Source of the DNA: Diploptera punctata
Lineage: Eukaryota > Arthropoda > Insecta > Blattodea > Blaberidae
DNA: 64,000 nt
Assembly (NCBI GenBank): GCA_030220185.1
Contig: JASPKZ010007528.1
Span: 234,501 to 298,500 of the forward strand
Reading direction: 5' to 3'
In this document: piece by piece, positions 52,192-62,639 of the stretch
Layout: each line of letters starts with the position of its first letter
Position numbering within the stretch: the stretch's first letter is position 1
Made by a program: the position numbers and the translations under genes
The notes under the pieces: model-generated
Seen by the model: only the letters and a program-made list of their open reading frames with translations
Told to the model about the DNA's origin: nothing
Database searches by the model: none

Positions 52192-53046
52192 CTAGATGAT
52201 AATTCAACAATATATACACTCCAGTTTGCAGATGACCAATTGATATTGGCCCAAGAATTTGAAGATATAGAATACCTCACTAGAAAATGAATACAAGAAT
52301 ATAGTTTATGGGGTTTAAAGATCAATATGGATAAATCTAGATATATGACAATAGGGGATCTTCCTCAAGATTTAATACTAGAAGAAGATTTAGGGACAAT
52401 TAAACACACTGAAGAATATAAGTATTTGGGAATTAAAATGACTAAAGATGGAAAACAAGAAACAGAGATAAGAAACAGGATCAATATAGGAAAGTATGCT
52501 ATATCTGCCCTAAATGGAATAGTATGGGACAAACATATCTTCAAAGAAACAAAAAAACTATTTTTAATACAATAATCAGAAGCATTATTACCTATGGAGC
52601 TGATGTGTGGCCTTTAAATGCACAAATGAAAAAAAAAAAAAAAAATACTCGCCACTGAAATGGACTACTGGAGACGTGCTGCAAGAATATCCAGGAAGGA
52701 TAAAATCAGAAATTCATATATAAAAGAAAAAATGCAGGTACAATATTCAATATTAGATTTTATAAAGAAGAAACAATTAAATTGGTACGGACACATTAGA
52801 AGAATGGAAGAAGGAAGACTACCTAAGATAATCATGGATTGGGAACCACAGGGAAGGAAAAAGAAGGGTAGACCAAATATTACGTGGATTCAGGGAATCA
52901 ATGAAACTAAGAGGGAAATGGGAAATAGAAGAAGATATATGGATGAACAGACAGGAATGGAAAAATGTGTTGAAACAAATGTGTAGTTAACTGTGAACAT
53001 GGGTACCGGAAAAATGTATATTCATTGTAAAAGCCGGAATAATAAA
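52186..53046 (+). mobile_element. LINE-f, 5'-truncated at the RT palm, (ATT)n tail
   Basis: Starts LDDNSTIYTLQFADDQL with FADD at 52225-52236. Then LKINMDKSRYMTIG, YLGIKMTKDGKQETEI and VWDKHIFKETKKL. A frame change occurs near 52560 and an A-run (52628-52645) disrupts the next part. The last open frame (52660-52986) has MDYWRRAARISRKDKIRN, LNWYGHIRRMEEGRLPK and GRKKKGRPNITW. The tail GAATAATAAAAATT leads into (ATT)n. Confidence 0.88.
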
Positions 53047-53047
53047 A

Positions 53048-53099
<52 letters not shown>
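53047..53099. repeat. (ATT)n tail of LINE-f
   Basis: Perfect run immediately after the LINE-f 3' end. Confidence 0.93.
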
Positions 53100-53100
<1 letters not shown>

Positions 53101-53157
53101 TTTAGAAAGTTGATCTGATTCACGAATGTTGATTAAAGAATCGGAATCAGATGAACG

Positions 53158-53264
53158 GATCAAATCTAAGATTATTTTTAGTGATCAACTTTTATAAGAT
53201 TCATAATGTGATCAAATCTAAGATTATTTTTAGTTATCAACTTTTATAAGATTCATGATGTGTT
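53158..53264 (+). repeat. Two-unit tandem repeat, about 53 bp
   Basis: GATCAAATCTAAGATTATTT and the rest of the unit occur twice in a row (53158 and about 53211). Confidence 0.8.
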
Positions 53265-53286
53265 CCGTTGAGGTTTATTCAAAATT

Positions 53287-53490
53287 AATATAAAATTATG
53301 GAATATTCACCTGAAAGGTCCGTCTCCTCAACTTAATTAATTATTTAACTGTAGCGCTTTCAGGACTTGTCTCATCATCGGTAGGATTCAAAACTGCTGA
53401 TGATGGGACAAGTCCCGAAAGCGCTACAGTTAAATAACTAATTAAGTTGAGGAGACGGACCTTTCAAGTGAATATTCCATAATTTTATAT
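53287..53490. repeat. 204-bp palindrome (MITE-like foldback)
   Basis: Arms of about 90 bp. The left arm has GGTCCGTCTCCTCAACTTAA and GTAGCGCTTTC; the right is its complement with few differences. The loop is about 20 nt (GGTAGGATTCAAAACTGCT). The outer ends are ATATAAAATTATGG. No clear TSD. Confidence 0.85.
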
Positions 53491-54010
53491 TTTATTTTCA
53501 GTGAATCATCCAAATTGAATCAAGTTTGCTTGAAAGGAATCGTAGTTTTAATGACTGTAGAACCCAGTACAGTTCATTCAACAAAAGGTAAGTACGCAAC
53601 AAGGGAAGTAAGTAGTCCATTACCAGTCTAGGGCGTGTTTGTTAGCGAGGGCTGGCAAATAAGTTTGAGGCTTGTAATGTACTTACTTCCCGAATTGTGT
53701 ATATAATTTTGTTCACTCCTGTACTAATAATTATGTTTAATTTTTATATTTCGTGTGAATTTATATCTTGGTTTGAAGAGTTCAATTGTTTGATAACGAG
53801 GGAATGTTGATAAAACAACTGCAATTGTTTATTGTTGTCTGAATTAGTGGCAGCCATTTTAAGTAACAGTTTCACACTGCATATAATTACAGATATGATT
53901 GTGATATAGAGAAAGCGGCGAATGCTGCGGTTCATCTTCTATTACCTGCAAAGTCGATAAATAGATATGAAAAAGTATAGAGAATATTTAAGGACGGGTG
54001 TAAATTAAGT
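53491..54010. other. No gene seen
   Basis: Unassigned. Confidence 0.4.
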
Positions 54011-54340
54011 GTCCCGCGCCGTAGCCGAATGGTTAAGACAAGCATTCTAGGCGCAGAGGTACGGGATTGGTTCGAGTCCCCATGGGGGGAGACATTTTCT
54101 CATGGAATTTCGGACAGTATGTGACCGGTACCCACCCAGCATCCTGAGGCATTTGGGTAGCTACAATAAGTAGCGGCTCCAGGTTGAGAAAACCTGCTAT
54201 AACGGCTGGTGGACCCGACATGCTGACCACATGTCACCCCTACACTGGCTGGATGATTAACATATGTGGATGTGAGGCCAGCAGCCGGATGCTAGGCCAA
54301 GGGACTTCTAGGTCTGTCGTGCTTGGAGTAAATTAAGTAG
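54011..54340 (+). mobile_element. SINE-C, second copy
   Basis: Head GCGCCGTAGCCGAATGGTTA, B box GGTTCGAGTCC, and the same body as 44640-44985 (GTAGCGGCTCCAGGTTGAG, CATGTCACCCCTACACTGGC), with a shorter spacer in the tRNA-like part. Confidence 0.83.
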
Positions 54341-54391
54341 GTAACATTTTTACATTATTAAGTCATTATTTTTCTTCCCTAGGGAAGTAAT

Positions 54392-54965
54392 CATCATCAT
54401 AGTACATTCACGAATTTAGGCCATTTGTTGACCTGTTTCGACCTCAAGAGAAACACCATCCAGAAGTCTTTTGAGTGGACGTCCTGGTCTTCTTCTTCCT
54501 GCAGGTTGATATCTTAACATTTGTTTGGGTATTCTGTGATCTTCCATTCGATGAACATGTTGCATCCATCTTGACTTATAATCAGAAATTTTGTTTTCTA
54601 AAGATTCCATGTGCAATTCTTCTAAGATGTCTTCATTTTTTTTGTGATCTAGTAGTGTGTATCCTGCAGTCCTCCGAAGATATCCCATTTCAGCAGATCT
54701 AAGTCTCTGTATATCCTTCTGTTTCAACGTCCATACTTCGCTACCATACAAAAGAGTTTGAAGAGCCAGTGTTTTATACACTTTCAGTGTTGAATGCTTT
54801 TGGACTAACTGTGGCTTGAAGATAGAATTTATTAACCCTAAAATTCTTAAAAATTTAGATATTTTTGCATTTACATCCTTTTCTTCTTCATATGAGATAT
54901 TGCATCCTAGATATGTAAAATTATTCACCTGCTCCAAAATTTTATTGTCCAGTACAATGTTTTAG
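54392..54965 (-). mobile_element. LINE fragment with (ATG)n tail
   Basis: Minus strand: EQVNNFTYLGCNISYEEEKD, LLYGSEVWTLKQKDIQRL, EMGYLRRTAGYTLLDHKKN, MQHVHRMEDHRIPKQM and AGRRRPGRPLKRL, in one open frame (54937-54416). A short ATG-type tail (CATCATCAT on plus) ends it. Related to LINE-b and LINE-c in layout but distinct. Intact across its length, so a fairly young truncated copy. Confidence 0.85.
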
Positions 54966-55639
54966 CAATTACATGCCATTATCAATGGATACCAAGGCCT
55001 CTCTGGTAAATTCAACTTACTTTCTTAAAAACAGAATGATAATTATTGGTACAGGAGTGAACAAAAGGCATTATCTGTTAAGGAGTTGAGGTTTTCCCGT
55101 GTTGGGCGTGGATTGTGATTCACTCTACGTCACAGTGTTATCAGACGTGACGTGTGACTTTGGGGAAACACGGGATTACGTGTCACAACTTTCACAACTC
55201 CTGCCGCGCTCCAACACAACCTTTTGTTAACAAACTGAATCTAAGCCTTACGGAATCAGTAGCTTCAATACATTACCGGAATCATCAAAGTCCTTAAAAT
55301 TCCCTAACAGTCAATTGTATCCTGTAAGAGGATATCTGATTTCCGGTACCCTAAGATCCATCCGAATATTACCCTCTAAAACTGGATATTTATCTACCCA
55401 ATTGTTTGTTGTAAATTTTGAAATCTTAAAATTTTATAAAATTACTAGCTATAGTGTAAAAGGACTAAGTTGGCATGATTTCTGCTATCCTTGTCTAGAG
55501 AATTGTTCTTCCACCCTTCGCTAGACGTCTGAGTGACATGTGTACTATAATGGGCTACCCTTGTAAAATTACTTAGGAATGCTAGAAAAACTCCATCCCC
55601 CCCCCATTTCCGTCCAGTCACTTTTGTGTCGGGTAATTT
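54966..55639. other. No gene seen
   Basis: No repeat recognised. An inexact inverted pair (GGTTTTCCCGTGTTGG near 55088; GGGAAACACGGG near 55163) is present. Confidence 0.35.
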
Positions 55640-55912
55640 TTGTCAGTGGCGGCTGGTTCAGAGTGCTCTGTTAAAAGTGACTGCAGAGCGTGTAAAAAGA
55701 TTGAAGAGTCACATTGGCAGGTAGACGGTTTAATGGACGAAATTAGTGATCGGTTTGAAATAAATTTAGACGATACCGACGACGATGAAAATGAAGACAT
55801 AGAAACTTGCCAGGAAGAATGTTTAGAAGAAGGGAATGCCACCACTGATCTATGTTCACTAAAGGGGGAGTGTCTGCCCTACCGCTGTCACCGTGAAGAG
55901 ATATGTGTATGA
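55640..55912 (+). CDS. Hypothetical acidic, cysteine-containing ORF
   Basis: The 90-codon frame starts MSVAAGSECSVKSDCRACKK and continues with a strongly acidic block DDTDDDENEDIETCQEE (about residues 44-60), ending with a cysteine-rich tail. It is not explained by any repeat recognised here, and its composition is more protein-like than random AT-rich sequence. A GGTGAGT splice-donor-like string lies at 55927-55933, after the stop. It may be an exon of a host gene or part of an unknown transposon. No domain recognised. Confidence 0.25.
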   Translation: MSVAAGSECSVKSDCRACKKIEESHWQVDGLMDEISDRFEINLDDTDDDENEDIETCQEECLEEGNATTDLCSLKGECLPYRCHREEICV

Positions 55913-55982
55913 GAGAGAAAGAAGATGGTGAGTACTCTCTTTCTCTTTCTAAAATATTCTAGACACTTTAGCCCTCATGGAC

Positions 55983-56135
55983 TATAATACCAAGTGTGCG
56001 TTGCTGCGCCTAAATAAATGAAATATTAAAGGTTAATTAAATTGTATGTTATACGCTGAGACGAACCAAACATGGCGGTTGCTAGTCAGTTTTTAATTTC
56101 AAGAAAACCTCCACTTCTATACCTGTCTGGTTTAA
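55983..56135 (+). repeat. R2 scrap and R3 fragment
   Basis: GTGTGCGTTGCTGCGCCTAA is an R2-type start; from 56045 the R3 block ACGCTGAGACGAACCAAACA follows, as at 40180. Confidence 0.5.
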
Positions 56136-56322
56136 CTCTACGAGAAATTTGTAGATAGAGACAGCTGTACTCATCTCTCTCACTCGCTCCAGACTTGTCG
56201 GTGTTTCTTCACCAGATGTTAATAGGGAAAGGGGGAAAACGAAAAGTGACAACAGGGTGGAAGTTTTTCTTTTGTAACTGGGCGAAAGCGGTCAAGGATC
56301 TACCCTTAGGGGATTGGCTAAG
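56136..56322. other. No gene seen
   Basis: Short unassigned stretch between R3 and the palindrome. Confidence 0.3.
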
Positions 56323-56416
56323 AGCGACTCTTTCCCCATCTCTATGATGTAGAGAGTATTCATAAAACCGGTTTTATGAGTACTCTCTACGCCATAGAGA
56401 GGGGGAAAGAGTCGCT
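56323..56416. repeat. 94-bp near-perfect palindrome with no spacer
   Basis: Arms from AGCGACTCTTTCCCC meet at AACCGGTT. Only a few mismatches (for example ATGATGT against ACGCCAT). Cruciform-capable. Confidence 0.8.
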
Positions 56417-56476
56417 TTTTGCGTAAACATGGTTTAATCAATTCCACCCTTATATCACCATCTCTCTATTTGCCAA

Positions 56477-57003
56477 GTTAAGTCATATATATATATTGTA
56501 TTTTGCTCATTTTTGGATAATACATACCTTGGTTTATTTTAATAGGATATGCTGAGTTTCGTTGTGAAACATAGAAAATTATGACCGCTAGAGTGATTTC
56601 TAAACTTTCACTTCAGGTGATAATGGTTTTAGAGGATCCAATTGTGAATCTAAACCATCCAGGGACCCACTCAAACACACACAAGAAATGTCAACAAAAC
56701 CTGTCCAATCGTTTAGACAGTTTTTAATTTCGGGTTTCAGTTAAACCTATACTTCTAATTGTATTTCGCTCAATTTTTTGATAATACCTAACTCGATTTA
56801 TTTTAATAGGATATACTGAGTTTCGTCGTGAAACATAAAATTGTGAGTGCTTCACTTCAGGTCAATTCCTACAGCTAATGCTTTGAGAAGACACAATTTT
56901 AAATGTAAAGAATCCAGGGACCCACTCGAACACGTACAAAAATTTCATTAAAATCGGTCCAGTCGTTTAGGAGGGGTTCAGTGACAAACACACATATAGA
57001 AGA
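56477..57003 (+). repeat. R3 dispersed repeat, tandem units
   Basis: Two consecutive R3 units each contain TAATAGGATATRCTGAGTTTC and a TCCAATCGTTTAG / TCCAGTCGTTTAGGAGG end (near 56706 and 56960). The last ends CAAACACACATATAGAAGAA. Confidence 0.65.
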
Positions 57004-57010
57004 ATTATAT

Positions 57011-57359
57011 ATATCCATCCATAGTAATTCTGCGCGAGGGCAGGTCTTTCACTGCAATCATAGCATTTTCATGCTATGCTTTGCAGCTTTACTAGGGAAT
57101 TGTAGGTATGGTAGCTTCCCGTTGCTTCCCACACCGATGAAGGATGATGATGATGATGATAATGATGATGATGATGGCCATATGATTTCGGGGACCATTT
57201 GGTCGGGGACCATTTGGGTCTTAAAGTTTTCCTGACATTTGTCTTACAGATGAGGAAAAAACCCGATAAAAACCTCACCCAGAAAAACATTCCCGACCGG
57301 GGATTGAACCCGGGCCCGCTGCGTGACAAGGCAGCACGCTACCTCGAGACCACAGCAGT

Positions 57360-57363
<4 letters not shown>
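57011..57363 (-). mobile_element. SINE-A, full length, flanked by TA repeats
   Basis: Complete minus copy. A short internal tandem duplication, GGGGACCATTTGG then TCGGGGACCATTTGG (about 57190-57220), is unique to this copy. TSD hidden in TA repeats. Confidence 0.9.
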
Positions 57364-57402
<39 letters not shown>

Positions 57403-57441
57403 ATATATATATATATATATGTAATATATATATAAAGATAT
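57363..57441. repeat. (TA)n microsatellite
   Basis: TA runs interrupted by TG. Confidence 0.93.
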
Positions 57442-57772
57442 ATATGTAATTACCTGCGTCACATATTATCTGATATAAGAAATGACACATAGATAAAGTT
57501 ACAGAAATGCAATCCAATAAATGGAGTCATAAAAATAAATTTTGGTAAACAAATATCAACCTCAACAAACCTCAGATTACACAATGTAACTGCAAAATCA
57601 GGAATGAGATACAGCAGCGAAAATTGGATAGTAAATTCTAAAATCAGATCAAAATTGTAGGTGGCACCGATGATTCTGGCATTTTTACATCCTCTTCTAG
57701 CTTTGACAAAAATGAACAAAACAGTTATATGCGATAAATTGAAAGTTCAAAATATAGTCAAAATGAAATTTA
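57442..57772. other. No gene seen
   Basis: Short minus-strand frame 57459-57719 without known motif. Unassigned. Confidence 0.35.
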
Positions 57773-57776
57773 TCAT

Positions 57777-58524
57777 AAGTAATGCCATGAGTGATTTCCA
57801 AATTATCGATAAATTCACGACTCACGAAATGAGGAGTGAATTTATGTAGAGAATTTGGAAATCAAGAGTGGCATTTGTTAGGACTATTTAACGAATAAAA
57901 TTAAGCTGTTTACTCACAAATCATTATTTAACTATAGTTATTTTAAAATATTTATATATTTAATGTAAACGGCGATCTTTGAAAACAAATGAAAAACGTT
58001 TGGTGCGCTTCATTTGCTTCTTTTGTTCGTCACTGCAACCAGATCATATTATTTATTACCAAAGGAACGCAATATTGTAAGAATGCACTCTAGTGGAGAA
58101 AAAATGAAACACATCAAACTGTATATTAATTCATTTCTGATGTCCTATGATGTAAATATAACAATTATATTTTTCTGAAATGTTATTACCTGGGAAAAAA
58201 AAAAAATTAAGAAAGTGCAAACAGTGGTTTATTTTTTTGGTGGTATAATCAATTGCTACAAATGTTTTTATATTAACTCCCGCATGCGCTATGTGTTGAC
58301 ATTCATGCACTATATATACAATCTGATAGCCGTATTTCTTGGAGAGTCAGTCACTGCAAAATAATGGTATGGCCTATTCAGAATGTTAAAAGGAGGTGAT
58401 TTATTTATTATGATAAACTTTAGTTGGTAAATTCGAGGCGAAACACGATTGTGATTGGTTGTAAATAAAAAATCATTGAAATGTGATTGGTCATTGACTC
58501 CCATTTGGGGCATGAGTTAAATAG
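57777..58524 (+). mobile_element. E1j, complete copy
   Basis: 748 bp, AAGTAATGCC with full palindrome at left, GGGGCATGAGTTAAATAG at right. TCAT on the left, TCTA on the right. It carries the uninterrupted TTTATTATGATAAACTTTAG site that proves the nested insertion in E1e. Confidence 0.82.
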
Positions 58525-58526
58525 TC

Positions 58527-58660
58527 TAAGCAATCTGATACAACAGGTCCAAAGAAGAACCCATCTCGCATCCCAAATTAGCATGCAGTATCAACCTGAT
58601 GGACTTCGTGATACAGGAAGACCAACATTGGACAGCGTTATGCATCAACCGGCTATGCGC
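58527..58660 (+). mobile_element. LINE C-terminal scrap
   Basis: ASQISMQYQPDGLRDTGRPT in frame, the pattern just before GRP..RW of post-RT LINE tails. The next residues are lost. Confidence 0.55.
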
Positions 58661-58754
58661 CATTATGTAAGTTTCGACAAAATACGTTTACAGTTTAAGT
58701 GAATTTTGACTATTTATTGTAGCGCCAAACCAACAATACTGGATGGGGATTCCT

Positions 58755-58970
58755 TATAACATGTGACGTGAAAATCATACACCATGCGCATGCGCCAACA
58801 AACGTGAAGCGGTTTACATTATGGATTCACGGGATGCAGCCAACATATACACGATATATAACGAACCTAAAAGCTAACCTAACGCAATTTAAGCACTCTA
58901 ACCTGTGAAAGACCAACTTAAAAGCTAACCTAACACAATTTAACAAAGCAACGTCCAAAATAAGAAGTAA
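58755..58970 (-). repeat. R7 dispersed repeat
   Basis: Inverted relative of 26946-27165 (GGGATGCAGCCAACA, AAAGCTAACCTAACGCAATT). It contains TGCGCATGCGC (58785-58795), an NRF-1-like palindrome that the other copy lacks. Confidence 0.65.
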
Positions 58971-58983
58971 GTTCTTAAATTCT

Positions 58984-59648
58984 TCTTCTTCTTATTCTTC
59001 GGCTTTCCCCCACTTATAGGTTTGCCGTCTTCAGTTTCCATTTATCTCTATCATTCCAATCTCCCTCTTCCAAATTCCTATCATCTATTATAGTTCTGAC
59101 GTAGGTTTTCCATTTCCATCTTGGTCTGCCACGTTTATATCTTCCAGGGGTGACCATTGGTATATATTTTTTGGGCATCTTTCATTTTCCATTCTTTGTA
59201 CGTGGCCATACAATTTAAGCGTTTGATTTTCAATCTTCTTAACAACAGATGTGGTGACATTCATTTCTCTCCAAAGGAATTCATTTCTTATTTTATCCTG
59301 TCTTGTTTTTGGAGGCTTCTTCTAAAATAATCAAATTCAACTGTTCTAATTTTATTCTTTTGTAATTCCGTCAAAGACCAAGTTTCACTTCCATATGACA
59401 AAATATTCTGTATTATGCTCTTATAAATTTTCATTTCAGTTTCCTTTGTAATATTTTTATTCCAAATTATTCCATGTAATGTCTTAGTTGCATTTTTTGC
59501 CATTGCAATTTTAGTCTGTACATCTCTCTCACAGGTACCTAAACTTGTAATTATTGACCCAAGATATTTTAAAAATTCACATTTTTTTATTTTCCCTGTT
59601 TCGAGTATGAGGTCATCCACATCCTTTCCCAAACACATATATTCTGTT
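58984..59648 (-). mobile_element. LINE-g, 5'-truncated, 12-bp TSD
   Basis: Minus strand: YLGSIITSLGTCERDVQ, NATKTLHGIIWNKNITKETE, LSYGSETWSLTELQKNKIRT, FDYFRRSLQKQDRI, then with a frame change LWREMNVTTS, LYGHVQRMENERCPK, a degenerate GRPRWKWK and the 3' end with a (GAA)-type tail. TTCTTAAATTCT flanks it (58972-58983, 59649-59660). The tail begins with the same letters, so one or two bases of the TSD are uncertain. Confidence 0.87.
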
Positions 59649-59660
59649 TTCTTAAATTCT

Positions 59661-60164
59661 GAAATATAATATGTGTACAGTTAATTAGTGCATACTCTAT
59701 GTTGTCTGCACTGGGTATTCGTTAAAATCAATATGGCTGTCATGTCTTCATCTACGTGTGTAGTTAAATTTCATAGAAGAATGTATTGAAATAATCGTTA
59801 GAAAAAATGTAAAAATCATTGTAAATGGTGGGAAATAATTTGAAAAATGGATCCCTAACAATAACATTTGACAGGTGTTTATGAAGGAATTAAAAAAGTC
59901 GCATCACAGGTTGTACAGAACAGAGTGTGGTGATTACCCCTGGAGTGTGGTGCATTGTTTTATTATCATGTATTTATTATTCAGCAGGCGGCTAGTTGTG
60001 CGGTCGTACGTCGGGCAGGTCAGGAACCACGTCACGGCGCCTCATCCATCTTCAAGGTCAACCACAGCCCTTTGGATACTTCATACATCTCATTAATCCA
60101 TTGCAAAAACGAAACTTGAATTAAATCAGTTATTTTTTGAAGGAAAAGAAACAGTAGCATGTGT
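59661..60164. other. No gene seen
   Basis: Unassigned. Confidence 0.4.
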
Positions 60165-60346
60165 CATTAAAATTCATCGGAGAACATTTTGTTTAAACAA
60201 CTCACCTCATAGGATTCATGCTTCCATGATATCGCGATTTCAAACACAGTCGTGTTCTTCTTCAGCCATAACTCCGAGTCGGAGTGTAAGCATGAATCCT
60301 ATGAGGTGAGTTGTTTAAATAAAATGTTCTCCGATGAATTTTAATG
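60165..60346. repeat. Inverted repeat, 59-bp arms
   Basis: CATTAAAATTCATCGGAGAA to GATTCATGCTT and its complement, around a 64-bp centre. A foldback MITE-like structure. Confidence 0.8.
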
Positions 60347-60479
60347 ATTATACCTCATAATGTTTACTTCCCAACATTAATTTAATATAAGTAAGATGTT
60401 TATTAGCTATAAGATTAGAGAAAAAGATGTGAAACAAAAAAAAATCACCAAATTTACACAAAACTTAGGAATAATAAAT

Positions 60480-61010
60480 AATAAATTAAAACCAGGGGTC
60501 AAGAAGTAAAGCAGAGGATAGCAATGGCAAAAGAAGCTTTCAAGAAGAAGAGAAGCATTTTCTGCAGACCTTTGGTAAAATAATTACGGAAGAGGATAGT
60601 GAAGTGCTTTGTGTGGAGTGTAGCATTGTATGGTGCAGAGACTTGGACTTTACGACGGAATGAGGAAAAGCGACTGGAAGCTTTTGAGATGTGGATATGG
60701 ACAAGGAAGGAACCTAAAGATGAACAGACAAAATAAGAAATAAAGATGTGCTAGACAGAGTGGGTGAAGGAAGAACAATGCTGGAACTCATAAAGAAGAG
60801 GAAAAGAAATTGGATTGGCCACTGGCTAAGAAGAAACTGCCTGCTGAAGGATGCTCTAGAAGGGATGGTCAACGAAAGAAAGTTAGAGGCAGAAAAAGAC
60901 ATCAGATGATAGACAATATTAAAATAAATGGTTTGTATGCAGATACAAAAAGGAAAGCTGAGTTAAGGAAAGAGTGGAGAATGCTGAGTTTGCAGTGAAA
61001 GACCTGCAGA
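60480..61010 (+). mobile_element. LINE-h 3' fragment
   Basis: Successive frames give ALYGAETWTLRRNEEKRLEA, FEMWIW, DRVGEGRTMLELIKKRKRN-like WIGHWLRRNCLLKDALEGM, KVRGRKRHQMIDNIKINGLY and an end RKEWRMLSLQ-stop (60998). I recognise this as the C-terminus of an insect endonuclease-reverse transcriptase type. At least four frame changes; decayed. Confidence 0.8.
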
Positions 61011-61153
61011 ACAGTATGTATGCATTACTCATCTTTACTTCATGGAAAGAATGAGATGAAATCTATTGTAAGATGATATGTTGTAGACTGTTATTGTGTA
61101 CCTTGTTCGACACATCACACATATGACTCATGCCGCCATTTATTTGGTTGAAT

Positions 61154-61388
61154 AATTTAACATTTTCCAATGCTGTTATTTTAACACAGTTCCAACAATG
61201 GATCATATTATAATGATATTGTGAAAAGAAAAATTAATGTCTGAACCAGGCTGCACACTGGTACGGAGAACTAGAAGTCCACGGTTCGATTCCTGGTTCA
61301 GACACTAATTTTTCTTTTCACAATATCATTATAATATGATCCATTATTGGAACTTTGTTAAAATAACAGTATTGGAAAATGTTAAATT
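61154..61388. mobile_element. T4: 235-bp palindrome with tRNA-like core
   Basis: Arms of about 95 bp, nearly perfect, from AATTTAACATTTTCCAAT inward. The centre (61239-61303) is tRNA-like: acceptor GTCTGAA pairs perfectly with TTCAGAC, with B box GGTTCGATTCC. ACTAATTTTTCTTTTC follows as a possible Pol III terminator. The D arm is not recognisable. The acceptor stem is itself part of the palindrome. Confidence 0.65.
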
Positions 61389-61444
61389 TCCTAATATATA
61401 AAAGACCCTGTATTTCAATTAAAGACTAATTTTCGTTGAAAATT

Positions 61445-61945
61445 TGGATTTTTCAGAGAAAATTGTGAAATTCAACAAATCAATGGGAATCATTAATAGA
61501 GTTTTAAAACCTTCATTAGTGCAAAAATCAACTCGTACTCTCGGTCTTATCTCAAATAATGGCTTCGAACCAGTCCTATGTTATGGCATTGAGGCGATGG
61601 ACTATAATGCCGAGAGATGAAAGCAGACTAACAGCTTGTGAGATTGGGATTATTGAGGCGACCGAACAGCTGGCTACAACCAATGGGATCGAAAGAAAAA
61701 TGTTTCGAAATCCTTCAAGAACTGAATGGGTCACCAATACTGAGACTACATCTCCAGATATCAGCTAAACTGGAAGGAAAATGTCTCAAGAATGGCTAGA
61801 TCCAGGATCCCCAACGCAATAATGAACTACTGTCCAAATGGGAAACGGCCACTTGGTCGACCTATGAAAAGATGGCACGAAAACCGCTTTCTCAGGCCGT
61901 AAGTTCTTCTAGGACTAATACCTGGCAGGATGATGACTAAGCACG
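61445..61945 (+). mobile_element. LINE-b 3' fragment
   Basis: Plus-strand copy collinear with 6150-6566: NKSMGIINRVLKPSLVQKST, then with several frame changes RPVLCYG, DESRLTACE, ISAKLEGKCLKNG-type shifts and GRPMKRWHENRFLRP at about 61854-61898. It ends GGACTAATACCTGGCAGGAT. More decayed than its partner. Confidence 0.82.
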
Positions 61946-62639
61946 AATTACCTTGTGAACCGTACAACACATTCTTTGCTCTTATACACTGTGAGATCCT
62001 GGTAAAATATTTGTCAATGAACTATAGCGTACCGGTAACTGTTTTCTAATCTCGCACCGAGCGGAGAATTCTAAGGCCGGTATTCAAGAAGAAGCCACGT
62101 CTTCCGCAAGGCGAGGCCCACATCTTTCAATTGTTCCCGATCTTAAAATAAATATGTTGTCAGCACATGATGTTGAATAGAGTGAGCCAGTTAGAGTAGG
62201 TTCTGCATGGCCCACATTATTAACCACGGAGACACTGTCTTCGCGGAAAGTTTGCTTCTTGAATAACGACCTTAAGACATTCTTAAAGTTTGTAGTTGAG
62301 TTTTGATACATCCTATGCACGCTGTGTGTATGGGAATCTCCCCCTGGAGCCAGTGCCTGGAAACAAAGACGTCACGCCGGGTTGTGATGAATGGAGATGT
62401 TATAATTTCACAGTTTGATCACGTGATGGAGATTCGCCAAGGACATTGGCAAGGTCGAGTAATGTTGCACTTCTAATGGAAGCCAAAACAACATGTAAAC
62501 ACGTTTACATACCGGGCGAGCTTGTATACACGACCAGCGTGTTGTAAAAATGTTGCTTTACAACGGCTACATTCTAACCAAGTCTTGTACATTTATTATC
62601 CAAGAATATACATAACTAGGGCTCGCAAGTTGAGGACCT
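61946..62639. other. No gene seen
   Basis: About 0.7 kb without a recognised repeat. Confidence 0.4.

Noticed and set aside
57199..57517. Open frames ending in long tyrosine-isoleucine runs
   Set aside because: Translation of the (TA)n microsatellite next to SINE-A.
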